The notes beneath the pieces are model-generated. The model ran no database searches, had not been told where the DNA came from, and saw nothing but the letters and a program-made list of their open reading frames with translations. From Solwaraspora sp. WMMD406 (GTDB lineage: Bacteria; Actinomycetota; Actinomycetes; Mycobacteriales; Micromonosporaceae), in the NCBI RefSeq assembly GCF_029626025.1, contig NZ_JARUBF010000001.1, forward strand, positions 1,612,001 through 1,676,000: a stretch of DNA of 64,000 nt, given 5' to 3'. Shown here one piece after another: positions 48,946 to 57,913 of this stretch (its first letter is position 1; every line of letters begins with the position of its first letter). The translations under genes were made by a program, and so were the position numbers.

Positions 48946-49836
48946 GTGAGCCCACAGCTGCAGCGAGCCGGCCAGCCCGCCGCCGCGCCGCCGCCGGACG
49001 ACAAGGATAAAAACCACATCTACGATGGTGTCACCGGGCCGATCTGGCAGTTGGCCGTCTACCAGCCGGTGCATTCCGGCTGGGAGTTCACCAACGTCGG
49101 TGGGGCCGCGTTGCTGGACCAACTCATCGCAATGCTTCGACTCGGTGCCCGCCATCGGGTCCTCGAATGCTGCTCCGGTACGGGCGCCGTCAGTCGCTAC
49201 CTCAATCTGCGTAGCGGTTGCCCGGTCACCGGCGTGGAGATCAACGAGAATCAGGTCGATCACGCCCGTCGACTCGCGACCGGGAACCCGGACCTGCGGT
49301 ACGTGCGGAGCGACATCGAACGGTGGCAGCTGGACGGTACCTACGATCTGGTGCTGGCGATCGACTCGCTGAGTCTGCTCGCCGATCCGCTGGCGGTGAT
49401 GCGGACCGCCTACCAGGCGTCGTACCCGAACGGGGTGTTCGCGATCGCCGACACCGTCGCCGGCAGCAGCCTGTCCGAGGAAACCCGGCGACAGGCCTGG
49501 GACCTGGACGGCATCCGGCCGCTGCCGGGACCCACCGCCACGGTACGGATGCTGCGGTCCGCCGGGTTCGACGACGTCGAACTGACCGACCGCACGTCGA
49601 TGGCGGTCGAGTGCTTCGACCGGATCGGCACTGCTCTGATGCGGCGTGAGGACGAGATCACCGCCCTCGTGTCAGCCGATGAGCTGCAGCACTGGCGGGA
49701 CTCCACCGAGTTCTATCTGGCCGCGTACCGGAGCCGCCAGCTCACCTACTGGCGCGGTGTGGCCCGGCACGAAGACCACAGCGGCACCGTGTCGGCGCCG
49801 CGGCGCCGCGCCCGAACGACCTACGGAGGGAAGTAG
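48946..49836 (+). CDS. Class I SAM-dependent methyltransferase
   Basis: This is 296 aa from the GTG at 48946 (AGGAG 5 bases upstream; a GTG at 48940 falls in the ribosome site). Motif I is VLECCSGTGAVSRYL and post-I is PVTGVEINENQVDHARRLA; motif IV resembles YDLVLAIDSLSLL. The C-terminus lacks a recognised substrate domain. Two cysteines in motif I are unusual but leave the glycines intact. Substrate unknown. Confidence 0.86.
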   Translation: MSPQLQRAGQPAAAPPPDDKDKNHIYDGVTGPIWQLAVYQPVHSGWEFTNVGGAALLDQLIAMLRLGARHRVLECCSGTGAVSRYLNLRSGCPVTGVEINENQVDHARRLATGNPDLRYVRSDIERWQLDGTYDLVLAIDSLSLLADPLAVMRTAYQASYPNGVFAIADTVAGSSLSEETRRQAWDLDGIRPLPGPTATVRMLRSAGFDDVELTDRTSMAVECFDRIGTALMRREDEITALVSADELQHWRDSTEFYLAAYRSRQLTYWRGVARHEDHSGTVSAPRRRARTTYGGK

Positions 49837-49838
49837 TG

Positions 49839-50087
49839 ATGATTTTCAAACGGGAGCCAGTGATCATTCAGGCCGGGTTGCTGGCCGTGTTCAACCTCCT
49901 CGGCGCGTTCGGCGTGGTGGGTTGGTCGTGCACGCAGATCACGGCGGTCAACGCGGCGATCGCAGCCGTACTCGGGGTGATCACCCGCCAGTTGGTGACC
50001 CCGCTGCACGACCCACGGGACGCCGCCGGCCGGCCGCTGCGCCGACGCCCGGTCGGCCCGGGCGACGGCGAACGGACCGTGGCATGA
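49839..50087 (+). CDS. Small holin-like membrane protein, paralog of 45988
   Basis: This is 82 aa from the ATG at 49839 (a GTG at 49836 is also possible); GGAGGG lies upstream. It starts IFKREPVIIQAGLLAVFNLLGAFGVV, followed by a second hydrophobic stretch and ITRQLVTPLHDP, closely matching the protein at 45988. The stop overlaps the ATG of the UnbV-like gene (ATGA), so translation is coupled. Confidence 0.72.
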   Translation: MIFKREPVIIQAGLLAVFNLLGAFGVVGWSCTQITAVNAAIAAVLGVITRQLVTPLHDPRDAAGRPLRRRPVGPGDGERTVA

Positions 50088-51991
50088 ATTCACGCCGCCT
50101 GACAGCACCGGCGATCGCGGTCACCATGCTCGCCGTACTCGGCGGGCTGAGCGCCCGTCCGGTCGCCTCCGCCGCGGAACTCGCGGCGCTCGCCGCCCCC
50201 TTCGATTTCGTGGTGACCCCGCTGAACTCGGCACCCCCGGCGGCCCACGGTGGCCGGACGGTCGCCCCGGACCTGGCGCATCTGCGGTCCTGGATCTCCG
50301 CGGTCGGTGCCGCCGTGGGGCTCGCCGACGCCGACGGCAACGGCCGCGCCGACGACATCTGCCTGGTCGATCCACGCGACGACTCGGTACGGGTCGCCCC
50401 GGTGCGCGGCACCGGAGATCGCTTCGCCGCGGTGCGGCTGAATCCTCCCGGACGGCCCGACTCGGCGGTCGCGCCTATGGGCTGTGTCCCGACCGACCTC
50501 ACCGGGGACGGGGTCACGGACTTCCTCGTCTACTACTGGGGACGTTCCCCGGTGCTGTTCGTCCGGCAAGGAGACGGCTATCGGGGCGGGGACCTCGTCG
50601 AGCCGGCCCAGCACTGGAACAGCACCGCGACCGTGATCGCCGACGTCGACGGCGACGGCCACCTGGACGTCCTGGTCGGCAACTACTTCCCGGACGGTGC
50701 GCGAATCCTCGACCCACGAGCCGACGACGATCAGCGGATCGAGATGCCGGCCGGGATGGCGCGGGCCGGCAACGCCGGAATCAACCGGCTGCTGCTGTCC
50801 CGCCCCGGGGGACCTGGTCGCCCACCGGTGTTCGTCGACGCCAGCACGGCGTTGCCGGCCCGGTCGGCGCGGTCCTGGACGCTCGCGTTCGGGCTGCAGG
50901 ACCTCACCGGCGATCTGCTGCCCGAGATCTACGTGGCCAACGACTTCGGCCCCGACGACCTGCTGGTCAACCGGTCCGCGCCGGGGCGTCCGGCGTTCGA
51001 ACGGGTCGAGGGCCGCAGGGATGCCATCACACCGAAGTCGAAGGTGCTCGGCCATGACTCGTTCAAAGGCATGGGCGTGGCGTTCACCTATCGCGACGGG
51101 CACCTGTTGCCGACTGTCCTGGTCAGCAACATCACCACCCCATGGGGCCTGCAGGAGAGCAACTTCGCGTTCGCGCCCCAGGGATCCGGGGACGAACTGC
51201 TGCAGGGGCGGGTGCCGTACCGCGATCGAAGCGAGCAGCTTGGCCTGTCCCGCAGTGGTTGGGCCTGGGACATCAAGGCTGTCGATTTCGATGGGGACGG
51301 TGCGGACGAGATCCTGCAGGCGACTGGCTATCTGCAGGGTGACCGGTGGCGCTGGCCCGAGTTGCAGGAGCTCGCGATGGCCAACGATCAGGTCCTCGCC
51401 CACCCCTGGGCGTGGCCCGACTTCCAGCCCGGCGACGACCTGTCCGGCCATCAGCACAACCCGCTGTGGACCTACGCCGCCGACTTCTCGCCTCCCCGCT
51501 ACGTCGACATCGCGCCCCGGCTCGGGCTGGACGCGTCGTGGGTGAGCAGAGGCATCGCGATCGGCGACATCGATGGTGACGGCCGGCCGGACGCGGTGAT
51601 CGCCAACCAGTGGCAGGACTCCGTCGTTCTGCTCAACCGGAGCCGTACGACGTGGCCGCACACCACGATTCGCCTGCTGCGGCCTGGCTCGTCCGCCGGG
51701 GCGACGCCGGCGATCGGAGCACAGGTGCGAGCCGTCACGCCCGATGGAGCGCAGTTGCGTGCCGAGTTGCAGCCGAGCAACGGGCATGCGGGATCGTCCG
51801 CGCCGGAACTGTTCTTCGGTACGGGTAGCGGAGCTGACACGAGCTTCGCCTTGAGGTGGCGTACCTCCGGCGGCGTGCCCCATTCAGCGGAGATCCGGTT
51901 GTCACCAGGCACCCACACCCTGCTCCTCGATGACGACGGCACGGTCCGGTCGATGGACGACGACGAGGGACGACGAGGATGGTCAAGATGA
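50084..51991 (+). CDS. CRTAC1-family FG-GAP protein with ASPIC/UnbV domain (UnbV-like)
   Basis: This is 635 aa; the ATG at 50084 overlaps the upstream stop, although the frame is open further upstream. A Sec-type signal peptide ends near AxA (PVASAAE). Five to six FG-GAP loops follow (DLTGDGVTDFLVYYWG, DVDGDGHLDVLVGNYFPDG, DFDGDGADEILQ, DIDGDGRPDAVIANQW). The C-terminal ~90 residues match the ASPIC/UnbV module (GAQVRAVTPDGAQLRAELQPSNG ... FFGTG). Length and order match UnbV, one of the protein families conserved in enediyne clusters; the biochemical role is not established. It overlaps selA by 13 bases. Confidence 0.85.
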   Translation: MNSRRLTAPAIAVTMLAVLGGLSARPVASAAELAALAAPFDFVVTPLNSAPPAAHGGRTVAPDLAHLRSWISAVGAAVGLADADGNGRADDICLVDPRDDSVRVAPVRGTGDRFAAVRLNPPGRPDSAVAPMGCVPTDLTGDGVTDFLVYYWGRSPVLFVRQGDGYRGGDLVEPAQHWNSTATVIADVDGDGHLDVLVGNYFPDGARILDPRADDDQRIEMPAGMARAGNAGINRLLLSRPGGPGRPPVFVDASTALPARSARSWTLAFGLQDLTGDLLPEIYVANDFGPDDLLVNRSAPGRPAFERVEGRRDAITPKSKVLGHDSFKGMGVAFTYRDGHLLPTVLVSNITTPWGLQESNFAFAPQGSGDELLQGRVPYRDRSEQLGLSRSGWAWDIKAVDFDGDGADEILQATGYLQGDRWRWPELQELAMANDQVLAHPWAWPDFQPGDDLSGHQHNPLWTYAADFSPPRYVDIAPRLGLDASWVSRGIAIGDIDGDGRPDAVIANQWQDSVVLLNRSRTTWPHTTIRLLRPGSSAGATPAIGAQVRAVTPDGAQLRAELQPSNGHAGSSAPELFFGTGSGADTSFALRWRTSGGVPHSAEIRLSPGTHTLLLDDDGTVRSMDDDEGRRGWSR

Positions 51992-53463
51992 CCGGGGCCA
52001 CCACGACCACTGTCGAACCGGTCGCCGACGCTGTCGGCGCGGGCCTGGGATCGGCTGGCGGGAGCGCCGTCGGCGAGATCTTCGACGTCGCCGGATCGGA
52101 CGTCGAGCCGGCGGCGGCCCGCCGTCGGATCGTCCGCACCGATCGAGCCCTCACCGACCCGAGGCTTGCGGCAGCCGTCCGTCGGTATGGCCGTACGGCG
52201 GTACGACGGGCGCTGCGCGACGCGCAACAGGAGGCGCGGCGGGGTGCGATTCCTCCGGAGGAGGTCGTCCGGCACACTGCCGATCTCGTCGAACTGCGCG
52301 GCGACGGCGTCCGTTCGGTGATCAATGCGACCGGGGTGCTCCTGCACACCAATCTCGGTCGCGCCGTGCTGTCGGCCCCGGCCCGCCGGGCATTGGAACG
52401 GGCCGCAGGCAGCATCGACATCGAGTACGACCTCGAGAGCGGCCGGCGGGACCGGCGCGGTCGGGCCGCGCTGGACGCGTTGGGGGCGGCGGTACCGGCC
52501 GCCGGTGCGGTACACGTGGTGAACAACAACGCCGCCGCGCTGATCCTGGCGTCGGCTGCCCTGGCCGCTGGCCGCGAGGTCGTCATCAGCCGCGGCGAGA
52601 TGGTCGAGATCGGCGCGGGGTTCCGGTTGACCGATCTGGTCGCTGCCGCCGGTGCCCGGCTCGTCGAGGTCGGCACCACCAACCGCACCTCGTTGGCCGA
52701 CTACGCGGCCGCCGTGTGGTCGGGGACCGGATTCATTCTCAAGGTGCACCCGTCCAACTACCGGATCGACGGCTTCACCTCACAGGTCGATGTGGGCGCG
52801 TTGGCCGGGCTCGGCGCACCGGTCGTGGTCGACATCGGCTCCGGGCTGTTGGGCCCGGAGCCCGTACTGCCGGACGAGCCTGATGCGGACACCGCGCTGC
52901 GCGCCGGCGCGGCTCTGGTGACGGCGAGCGGCGACAAGTTGCTCGGTGGCCCGCAGGCCGGCCTGCTGCTGGGCCACCGCGAAGTGATCACCGAGCTGCG
53001 GCGGCATCCGCTGGCCCGCGCGGTACGGGTCGACAAACTGACCCTCGCTGCCCTGGAGGCCACCGTCCGCTGTCCACCCACCCCGACCCAGCAGGGACTG
53101 CGCGCGACCGTCGCCGAGCTACGGGCCCGGGCCGAGATGATCGTCGGCCGACTCGCTGCGGCCGATGTATCTGCGGCCGTGGTGGACACCTCGGCCGCCA
53201 TCGGTGGTGGCGGCGCGCCGGGGGTACGGCTGCCGAGCTGCGCGATCAGCGTGCCGCAGCACCTGTCCCGGCCGCTACGGCGACAGCCGATCGCGGTGGT
53301 CGGCCGGGTACGCGACGGCCGGCTGCTGCTCGACATGCGTTCTGTGCCGGCGGAGCTGGACGACGCCGTGACGGCGGCGGTACTGCGGGCAGCCACGTCA
53401 CCTGCCGGCCAGCCACACGACGAACCAGGCCGGCCCGCAGCCACGGTGGTCGATCAGCGATGA
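51979..53463 (+). CDS. selA: L-seryl-tRNA(Sec) selenium transferase
   Basis: This is 494 aa from ATG 51979 (ATG 51988 is possible). It converts seryl-tRNA(Sec) to selenocysteyl-tRNA(Sec) with selenophosphate. The PLP lysine is Lys320 in SGDKLLGGPQAG; NNNAAALILA, SRGEMVEIGAGFRLTD and EVGTTNRTSLADY are family hallmarks. The N-terminal ~45 residues are an Ala/Gly-rich extension. It overlaps the UnbV-like gene before it and selB after it. Confidence 0.96.
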   Translation: MVKMTGATTTTVEPVADAVGAGLGSAGGSAVGEIFDVAGSDVEPAAARRRIVRTDRALTDPRLAAAVRRYGRTAVRRALRDAQQEARRGAIPPEEVVRHTADLVELRGDGVRSVINATGVLLHTNLGRAVLSAPARRALERAAGSIDIEYDLESGRRDRRGRAALDALGAAVPAAGAVHVVNNNAAALILASAALAAGREVVISRGEMVEIGAGFRLTDLVAAAGARLVEVGTTNRTSLADYAAAVWSGTGFILKVHPSNYRIDGFTSQVDVGALAGLGAPVVVDIGSGLLGPEPVLPDEPDADTALRAGAALVTASGDKLLGGPQAGLLLGHREVITELRRHPLARAVRVDKLTLAALEATVRCPPTPTQQGLRATVAELRARAEMIVGRLAAADVSAAVVDTSAAIGGGGAPGVRLPSCAISVPQHLSRPLRRQPIAVVGRVRDGRLLLDMRSVPAELDDAVTAAVLRAATSPAGQPHDEPGRPAATVVDQR

Positions 53464-55361
53464 GTCACGTCGTCGCCACCGCTGGTCACGTCGACCACGG
53501 CAAGTCCAGCCTGCTCCGGGCACTGACCGCGATGTCGACCGACCTCCGGCCGATCGAGCGCGACACGGGTCGGACCGTGGACCTGGGGCACGTTTGGACC
53601 CACCTCGACGATGGTCGGGAGGTCAGCTTCGTCGACGTGCCGGGACACCGGCGCTTCCTCGCGAACACCCTGGCCGGGGTGGGTACCAGTCCGGTCGTCA
53701 TGTTCGTGGTCGCCGCCGACGAAGGCTGGCAGCCGCAGTCGTCCGAGCATCTGGCGGTGCTTGCCGCGCTGCGCGTACGACACGGAGTTCTGGTGACGAC
53801 CAAGTGCGATCGAGCGACGCCACAGTGGGCGCAGGCCGACGCGGGTCGGCGGCTGGCTGCTGCGGGCCTGTCGGACTGGCCGGCGGTGGCGGTGAGCGCC
53901 CGCACCGGTCGTGGGCTGGCCGGCCTGCGGAAAGTGCTGACCGAGGTGCTTCGGCGGGTGCCGCAGCCGGACCAGGATGCCCCGGTCCGGCTGTGGCTGG
54001 ATCGGACGTTCACCGTGGCGGGCGCCGGCACCGTGGTGACCGGAACCTTGCCGGCTGGCACGGTACGGGTCGGTGACCGGATGGAGTTGGGGCCTGATCG
54101 CCGACCGGTGGTGGTCCGGGAGATACAACGGTGCGGCAGGGCGGTGCCGGCGGCACAGGGTGTCAGCCGGGTCGGTCTGGCGCTGCGCGGGCTGCCGGCC
54201 GCCGTCGCAACCCGGGGCTGGGCGCTGATGAATCCGGGACACTGCTGGATGTCCACCTGCGTGGATGGCTGGCTCGACCGGCCCGCCGGAGTGGACCGCT
54301 CCGCCGCCGAGCAGATGGGTCGCTCGCTCGGTGGCCGGCCGCGCCGGCCGCGCCTGCCGGCGCGGCTGCGGCTGCACCTGGGTAGCGCTGTCACGAATGC
54401 CCGGGTCCGGGTGCTCGACGCTGACGACGGGTCGCTGGCCGTCCGACTCGACTTCGATCAGCGGATGCCACTGCTGGTCGGTGACCAGGCGGTCCTGGTC
54501 GATCCGGGGTCGGCTGGGGAACGGATCGTCGGACGACTGACCGTCGTCGACGTCGACCCGCCGCCGTTGGGTAGGCGGGGCGCCGCCGCCGCTCGTGCAT
54601 CGGCGCTGCGGGACGTGGCGACGGATCCCCGGAACGCCTGGCCGTTGCGGCTGCGGAACCTGATGACCGTGGCACAGTCACAGGCGATGACCGGGGCAGC
54701 GCCGCCGACCGACGCTCTGAGTGTCGGTGGCTGGCTGCTCGACCCGGCTCACCGGGACCGCCTGCACGCCAGCCTGGTACAGCTGGTCGGCGATGCCGGC
54801 CGGCACGCGTTCGCCGGATCCACGGTCCCCGCCGGGCACCCGGCGCCGGTGCCCGGTGTGCCGGCCGGCCGGGCCAGATCGACGCTGGGGCTGCCGGATC
54901 CCCGGTTGCTCGGGCTGTTGCTGGCACCCGGGCTGGCCGTTGTCAACGATTTGGTCGTACCTGCCGGCCAGCAGCAGCGGATGCCCCCACGGGTGGCTAC
55001 CGCGCTGGACCGGTTGCGTGCCGCGCTGCGCGCAGGATCTGGTTTCGACGCCCCGGACGCCGACGGGCTTCGGCGGCTCGGAATCGACCAGTCGGTGCTG
55101 GCGGCGGCCCGCCGCGCCGGTCAGGTGCTGGTACTGGGGCCCACCGTGGTGTTGCCGGTCGAAGCGGAACGGGCCGCAGTGGAGGTCCTTGCCCGGCTCA
55201 CGCAGCCATTCACCGTCGCCCAGGCCCGCATTGCCCTGGGCACCACGCGTAGAGTGGCGGTTCCGCTACTTGAACATCTGGACCGTCGCGGTTGGACAGT
55301 CAAATGTGCCGACGGGGGCACCCGACGGCTGCGTGCGGCAGCGCAGACAGGAGCCGAATGA
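53460..55361 (+). CDS. selB: Selenocysteine-specific elongation factor SelB
   Basis: This 633-aa protein starts at an ATG overlapping the selA stop (ATGA). The GTPase motifs are G1 GHVDHGKS, G2 ERDTGRTVDLG, G3 DVPGH and G4 TKCD (Thr instead of Asn, as in other SelB proteins). Elongation-factor domains II and III are followed by winged-helix repeats at the C-terminus (LTQPFTVAQARIALGTTRRVAVPLLEHLDRRGW) that bind the SECIS hairpin. It delivers Sec-tRNA to UGA codons. Confidence 0.96.
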   Translation: MSHVVATAGHVDHGKSSLLRALTAMSTDLRPIERDTGRTVDLGHVWTHLDDGREVSFVDVPGHRRFLANTLAGVGTSPVVMFVVAADEGWQPQSSEHLAVLAALRVRHGVLVTTKCDRATPQWAQADAGRRLAAAGLSDWPAVAVSARTGRGLAGLRKVLTEVLRRVPQPDQDAPVRLWLDRTFTVAGAGTVVTGTLPAGTVRVGDRMELGPDRRPVVVREIQRCGRAVPAAQGVSRVGLALRGLPAAVATRGWALMNPGHCWMSTCVDGWLDRPAGVDRSAAEQMGRSLGGRPRRPRLPARLRLHLGSAVTNARVRVLDADDGSLAVRLDFDQRMPLLVGDQAVLVDPGSAGERIVGRLTVVDVDPPPLGRRGAAAARASALRDVATDPRNAWPLRLRNLMTVAQSQAMTGAAPPTDALSVGGWLLDPAHRDRLHASLVQLVGDAGRHAFAGSTVPAGHPAPVPGVPAGRARSTLGLPDPRLLGLLLAPGLAVVNDLVVPAGQQQRMPPRVATALDRLRAALRAGSGFDAPDADGLRRLGIDQSVLAAARRAGQVLVLGPTVVLPVEAERAAVEVLARLTQPFTVAQARIALGTTRRVAVPLLEHLDRRGWTVKCADGGTRRLRAAAQTGAE

Positions 55362-56398
55362 TGTCCGAGCCCACCCCGCAAGCCGACCCGTCGAGCCGGC
55401 CGATCCGGCTCACCCAGTATTCACGCGGCGGCGGCTGCGCCTGCAAGATTCCGGCCGGCGAGCTGGAACGGCTGGTCACAGACCTCACCCCGACACCTGC
55501 CGGGCAGCTGCCCGTACCCGCTGCCCGGTTGCTCGTCGGCCTGGAAACCGGCGACGACGCCGCCGTGATCGAGGCACCCGGAGGCACCGCTTTGATCAGC
55601 ACGGCGGACTTCTTCGGGCCCGTCGTCGACGACGCCTACGACTGGGGGCGGATCGCGGCGGCGAACGCGTTGTCCGACGTGTACGCGATGGGTGGACAGC
55701 CGATCCTGGCGATCAACCTGCTCGGCTGGCCCCGTGAGCGGCTGCCGATGGAGTTGGCCCGGGCGGTACTCCAGGGCGGTGCCGATGTCGCGGCCCAGGC
55801 CGGGTGTGCCGTGGCCGGCGGGCACAGCATCGATGACCCGGAGCCCCGCTATGGCATGGCGGTGACCGGACTGGCCGATCCCGGCCGACTGCTGCGCAAC
55901 GATCAGGGCTCGGCCGGCCTGCCACTGTGCCTGACCAAACCGCTCGGCGTCGGTGTGCTGAACACCCGGCACAAGGCGACCGGTGAGTGTTTCCCACACG
56001 CGATCGCCGAGATGGTGCGGCTCAACCGCGACGCCGCCGAAGCGGCAGTCCGGGCGGGAGTGCGGTGCGCCACCGACGTCACCGGCTTCGGACTGCTCGG
56101 CCATCTGGTCAAACTGGCCCGGGCGAGCAAGGTGGGCGCTGTCATCGACACGTCGGCGGTGCCGTACCTGGCGGGTGCCCGCCAGGCGGTGCGGGACGGC
56201 TACGTGTCCGGTGGCACCCGCCGCAACCTGGAATGGGTCCGTCCGTGGGTCGACTTCGCCGGGGCGGACGAGGAGACCGCGCTGCTGCTGGCCGACGCGC
56301 AGACCTCCGGAGGCCTGCTTGTCGCCGGTGAGGTCCCCGGCGCACCGGTGATCGGCGAACTGGTGCCATCGGGAGGCCCGTTGGTACAGATCCGTTGA
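55358..56398 (+). CDS. selD: Selenide, water dikinase (selenophosphate synthetase)
   Basis: This is 346 aa from ATG 55358, overlapping the selB stop (ATGA; ATG 55361 also in frame). The N-terminal active-site loop reads TQYSRGGGCACKIP: the position that is Sec or Cys in the family is Cys here, so the gene does not need UGA decoding. Lys follows, as required. ATP-binding motifs include GDDAAVI, ADFFGPVVDD and AGGHSIDDPEPRYGMAVTG. It makes the selenium donor for SelA. Last of the sel genes; tRNA-Sec lies 39 bases downstream. Confidence 0.96.
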   Translation: MMSEPTPQADPSSRPIRLTQYSRGGGCACKIPAGELERLVTDLTPTPAGQLPVPAARLLVGLETGDDAAVIEAPGGTALISTADFFGPVVDDAYDWGRIAAANALSDVYAMGGQPILAINLLGWPRERLPMELARAVLQGGADVAAQAGCAVAGGHSIDDPEPRYGMAVTGLADPGRLLRNDQGSAGLPLCLTKPLGVGVLNTRHKATGECFPHAIAEMVRLNRDAAEAAVRAGVRCATDVTGFGLLGHLVKLARASKVGAVIDTSAVPYLAGARQAVRDGYVSGGTRRNLEWVRPWVDFAGADEETALLLADAQTSGGLLVAGEVPGAPVIGELVPSGGPLVQIR

Positions 56399-56437
56399 CC
56401 CATACCGGCTCCACCGGCTGCGGGATTCGTTTCCCGG

Positions 56438-56531
56438 GGAGGTGTACGGGCGTCTGGTGACGCTCCACGGTCTTCAAAACCGATGTGACCGGGTACCCCG
56501 GTCAGGCGGGTTCGATTCCCGTCCACCTCCG
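56438..56531 (+). tRNA. selC: Selenocysteine tRNA (anticodon UCA)
   Basis: The transcript is about 94 nt. Acceptor GGAGGTG pairs with CACCTCC, followed by discriminator G. A 7-bp D stem (GGGCGTC/GACGCTC) with a 4-base loop, an anticodon loop CTTCAAA (anticodon TCA at 56474-56476), a long variable arm (TGACCGG/CCGGTCA) and the T arm ending in TTCGATT are diagnostic of tRNA-Sec. It lies on the same strand just after selD. Confidence 0.95.
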
Positions 56532-56614
56532 CTGTCGTCGCAACCACAGAGAGGTCGCGCGCTTTCTCGTTGCATAGAAATGATCCCAGGTTCGCTGCCT
56601 GAGGAGGATATCAA

Positions 56615-56695
56615 ATGCAACGAACTCCACTTACCGAGCGGGTTGAACGGCGGCCCTGGTCGCCGCCCGATCGACGTGGTCGGCCATGGACGTGA
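56615..56695 (+). CDS. Possible small peptide (26 aa) ahead of the coiled-coil gene
   Basis: An excellent ribosome site (GAGGAGG, 7 bases before ATG 56615) precedes a frame of 26 codons, Arg/Pro-rich, that ends 10 bases inside the next gene. It may be a coupling leader or a chance ribosome site. No similarity is recognised. Confidence 0.3.
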   Translation: MQRTPLTERVERRPWSPPDRRGRPWT

Positions 56696-57129
56696 CCAGC
56701 CTGGTCGCCTCGGCCGCGGCTGTCGTCACTGCGCTGATCAGCTATCTGGGCGGACGCCAGATGGCTCATCTGGCGCACCGCCGTGAGATCGCCCGGCTCG
56801 CCCGACTGGCCCGGCAGGACACCGCCGCCGCCGAGCAGGCCGCAGCCCAGGCCGACGAGCGGTCCCGTGGCGCGGTGCTGGCCGAGCGCAACGAACTGCT
56901 GGCCAGGTGGCGGGTGACGTTGGACGAGGCGCGAGAAGAACGCCGCCGGCTCATCGAGGAGCATCGGGCCGAGACCGCGCGACTACGGCAGGAACACCGC
57001 GACGAGCTGGCCGGGTACCGGAAAAGCGCGGAGGCGGTGATCGCGGATCTACGCGTCCAGAATCGTGCACTGCGTGATCAGCTCAACGCCGAATACGCGA
57101 GGCGCTACGGCCGAACCACACACGATTGA
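56686..57129 (+). CDS. Membrane-anchored coiled-coil protein
   Basis: This 147-aa protein has an N-terminal hydrophobic segment (LVASAAAVVTALISYL) followed by ~115 residues of charged heptad-like sequence rich in Ala, Arg, Glu and Gln (ARQDTAAAEQAAAQADERS, RLIEEHRAETARLRQEHRD). Predicted topology: short N-terminal anchor with a long cytoplasmic coiled coil. It lies downstream of tRNA-Sec on the same strand and is not part of the selenium pathway as far as can be seen. Confidence 0.65.
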   Translation: MDVTSLVASAAAVVTALISYLGGRQMAHLAHRREIARLARLARQDTAAAEQAAAQADERSRGAVLAERNELLARWRVTLDEAREERRRLIEEHRAETARLRQEHRDELAGYRKSAEAVIADLRVQNRALRDQLNAEYARRYGRTTHD

Positions 57130-57291
57130 CGCGGTCCGCGATCGCAAGAGCGGAGAAGAACAGCCCCGGCCCCGGTACTGAAGATAGAGGAAGCCGGGCG
57201 ACGCGGATCCGGAACCAGACGATCCCGCGACCGGTGAAATCAGTTAACCGTGCCGGTGGAAAACCGTGCGCGACAGGAGAGGACAACCCAC

Positions 57292-57864
57292 ATGACAGAG
57301 ATCCAGGATTTCGGACGGCAGCTCGGGGGATTCCTCGGGGGTGTGTTCGGTAACGCGGCCGGTGGCGCCGGCCCGGTCTTCCAGCCGGACCCGCAGGCCG
57401 AGATCGAGGTACGCAAGCTCCTCGCCGATCTGCAGCAGGCGTTCGCCGAGGGTGACATCGAGACGATCCTGGCCAGCCTCGCCGACGACTTCACCACCTA
57501 CGAACTGGGCGCCACCGACGGTTCGCCGTTGGAGATCACCGACCCGGGCGTGATGCGTGAATACCTGACCACGCTCTTTCCCGGCGCGGACGAGACCCAG
57601 AACAAGTCGATCAGCGCTACCCGGGTGGTGGCCACCGCGAACATGGGTTTCACCCTGGAGGGTGGGGACGTCGTGATCGCCCGCGCCGACGGGACCTTCG
57701 AGCACCAGCCACTCAACGCGACCGCGGTGGCGGTGCGCACCGCCGACGGCTGGAAGTGGCTGCACTGGCACATGTCCGAGGCAGGGGCCCGGTTCCGGGT
57801 GAACGCCAACGGCGTCCGTGTCGACCTGGCCACCGGCGCCGCGCTGCCCGGACCGACTGACTGA
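57292..57864 (+). CDS. SnoaL-like (NTF2-fold) protein upstream of the haloperoxidase
   Basis: This is 190 aa from the ATG at 57292, with GAGAGGA upstream. The NTF2-like core is VRKLLADLQQAFAEGDIETILASLADDFTTYELG and VRTADGWKWLHWHMSE; the N-terminal ~40 residues are Gly-rich. It is 49 bases ahead of the vanadium haloperoxidase and probably cotranscribed, suggesting it handles the same substrate or product. The small gap upstream (57130-57291) has no gene. Confidence 0.82.
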   Translation: MTEIQDFGRQLGGFLGGVFGNAAGGAGPVFQPDPQAEIEVRKLLADLQQAFAEGDIETILASLADDFTTYELGATDGSPLEITDPGVMREYLTTLFPGADETQNKSISATRVVATANMGFTLEGGDVVIARADGTFEHQPLNATAVAVRTADGWKWLHWHMSEAGARFRVNANGVRVDLATGAALPGPTD

Positions 57865-57913
57865 GCCCAACCCTCGCCGGCAGTCGCCGGCCGGTCGTCC
57901 AGGAGGATTCACC

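Noticed and set aside
56615-56740. Selenoprotein reading through the TGA at 56693
   Set aside because: The downstream frame is short and low-complexity, and no SECIS-like hairpin sits right after it.
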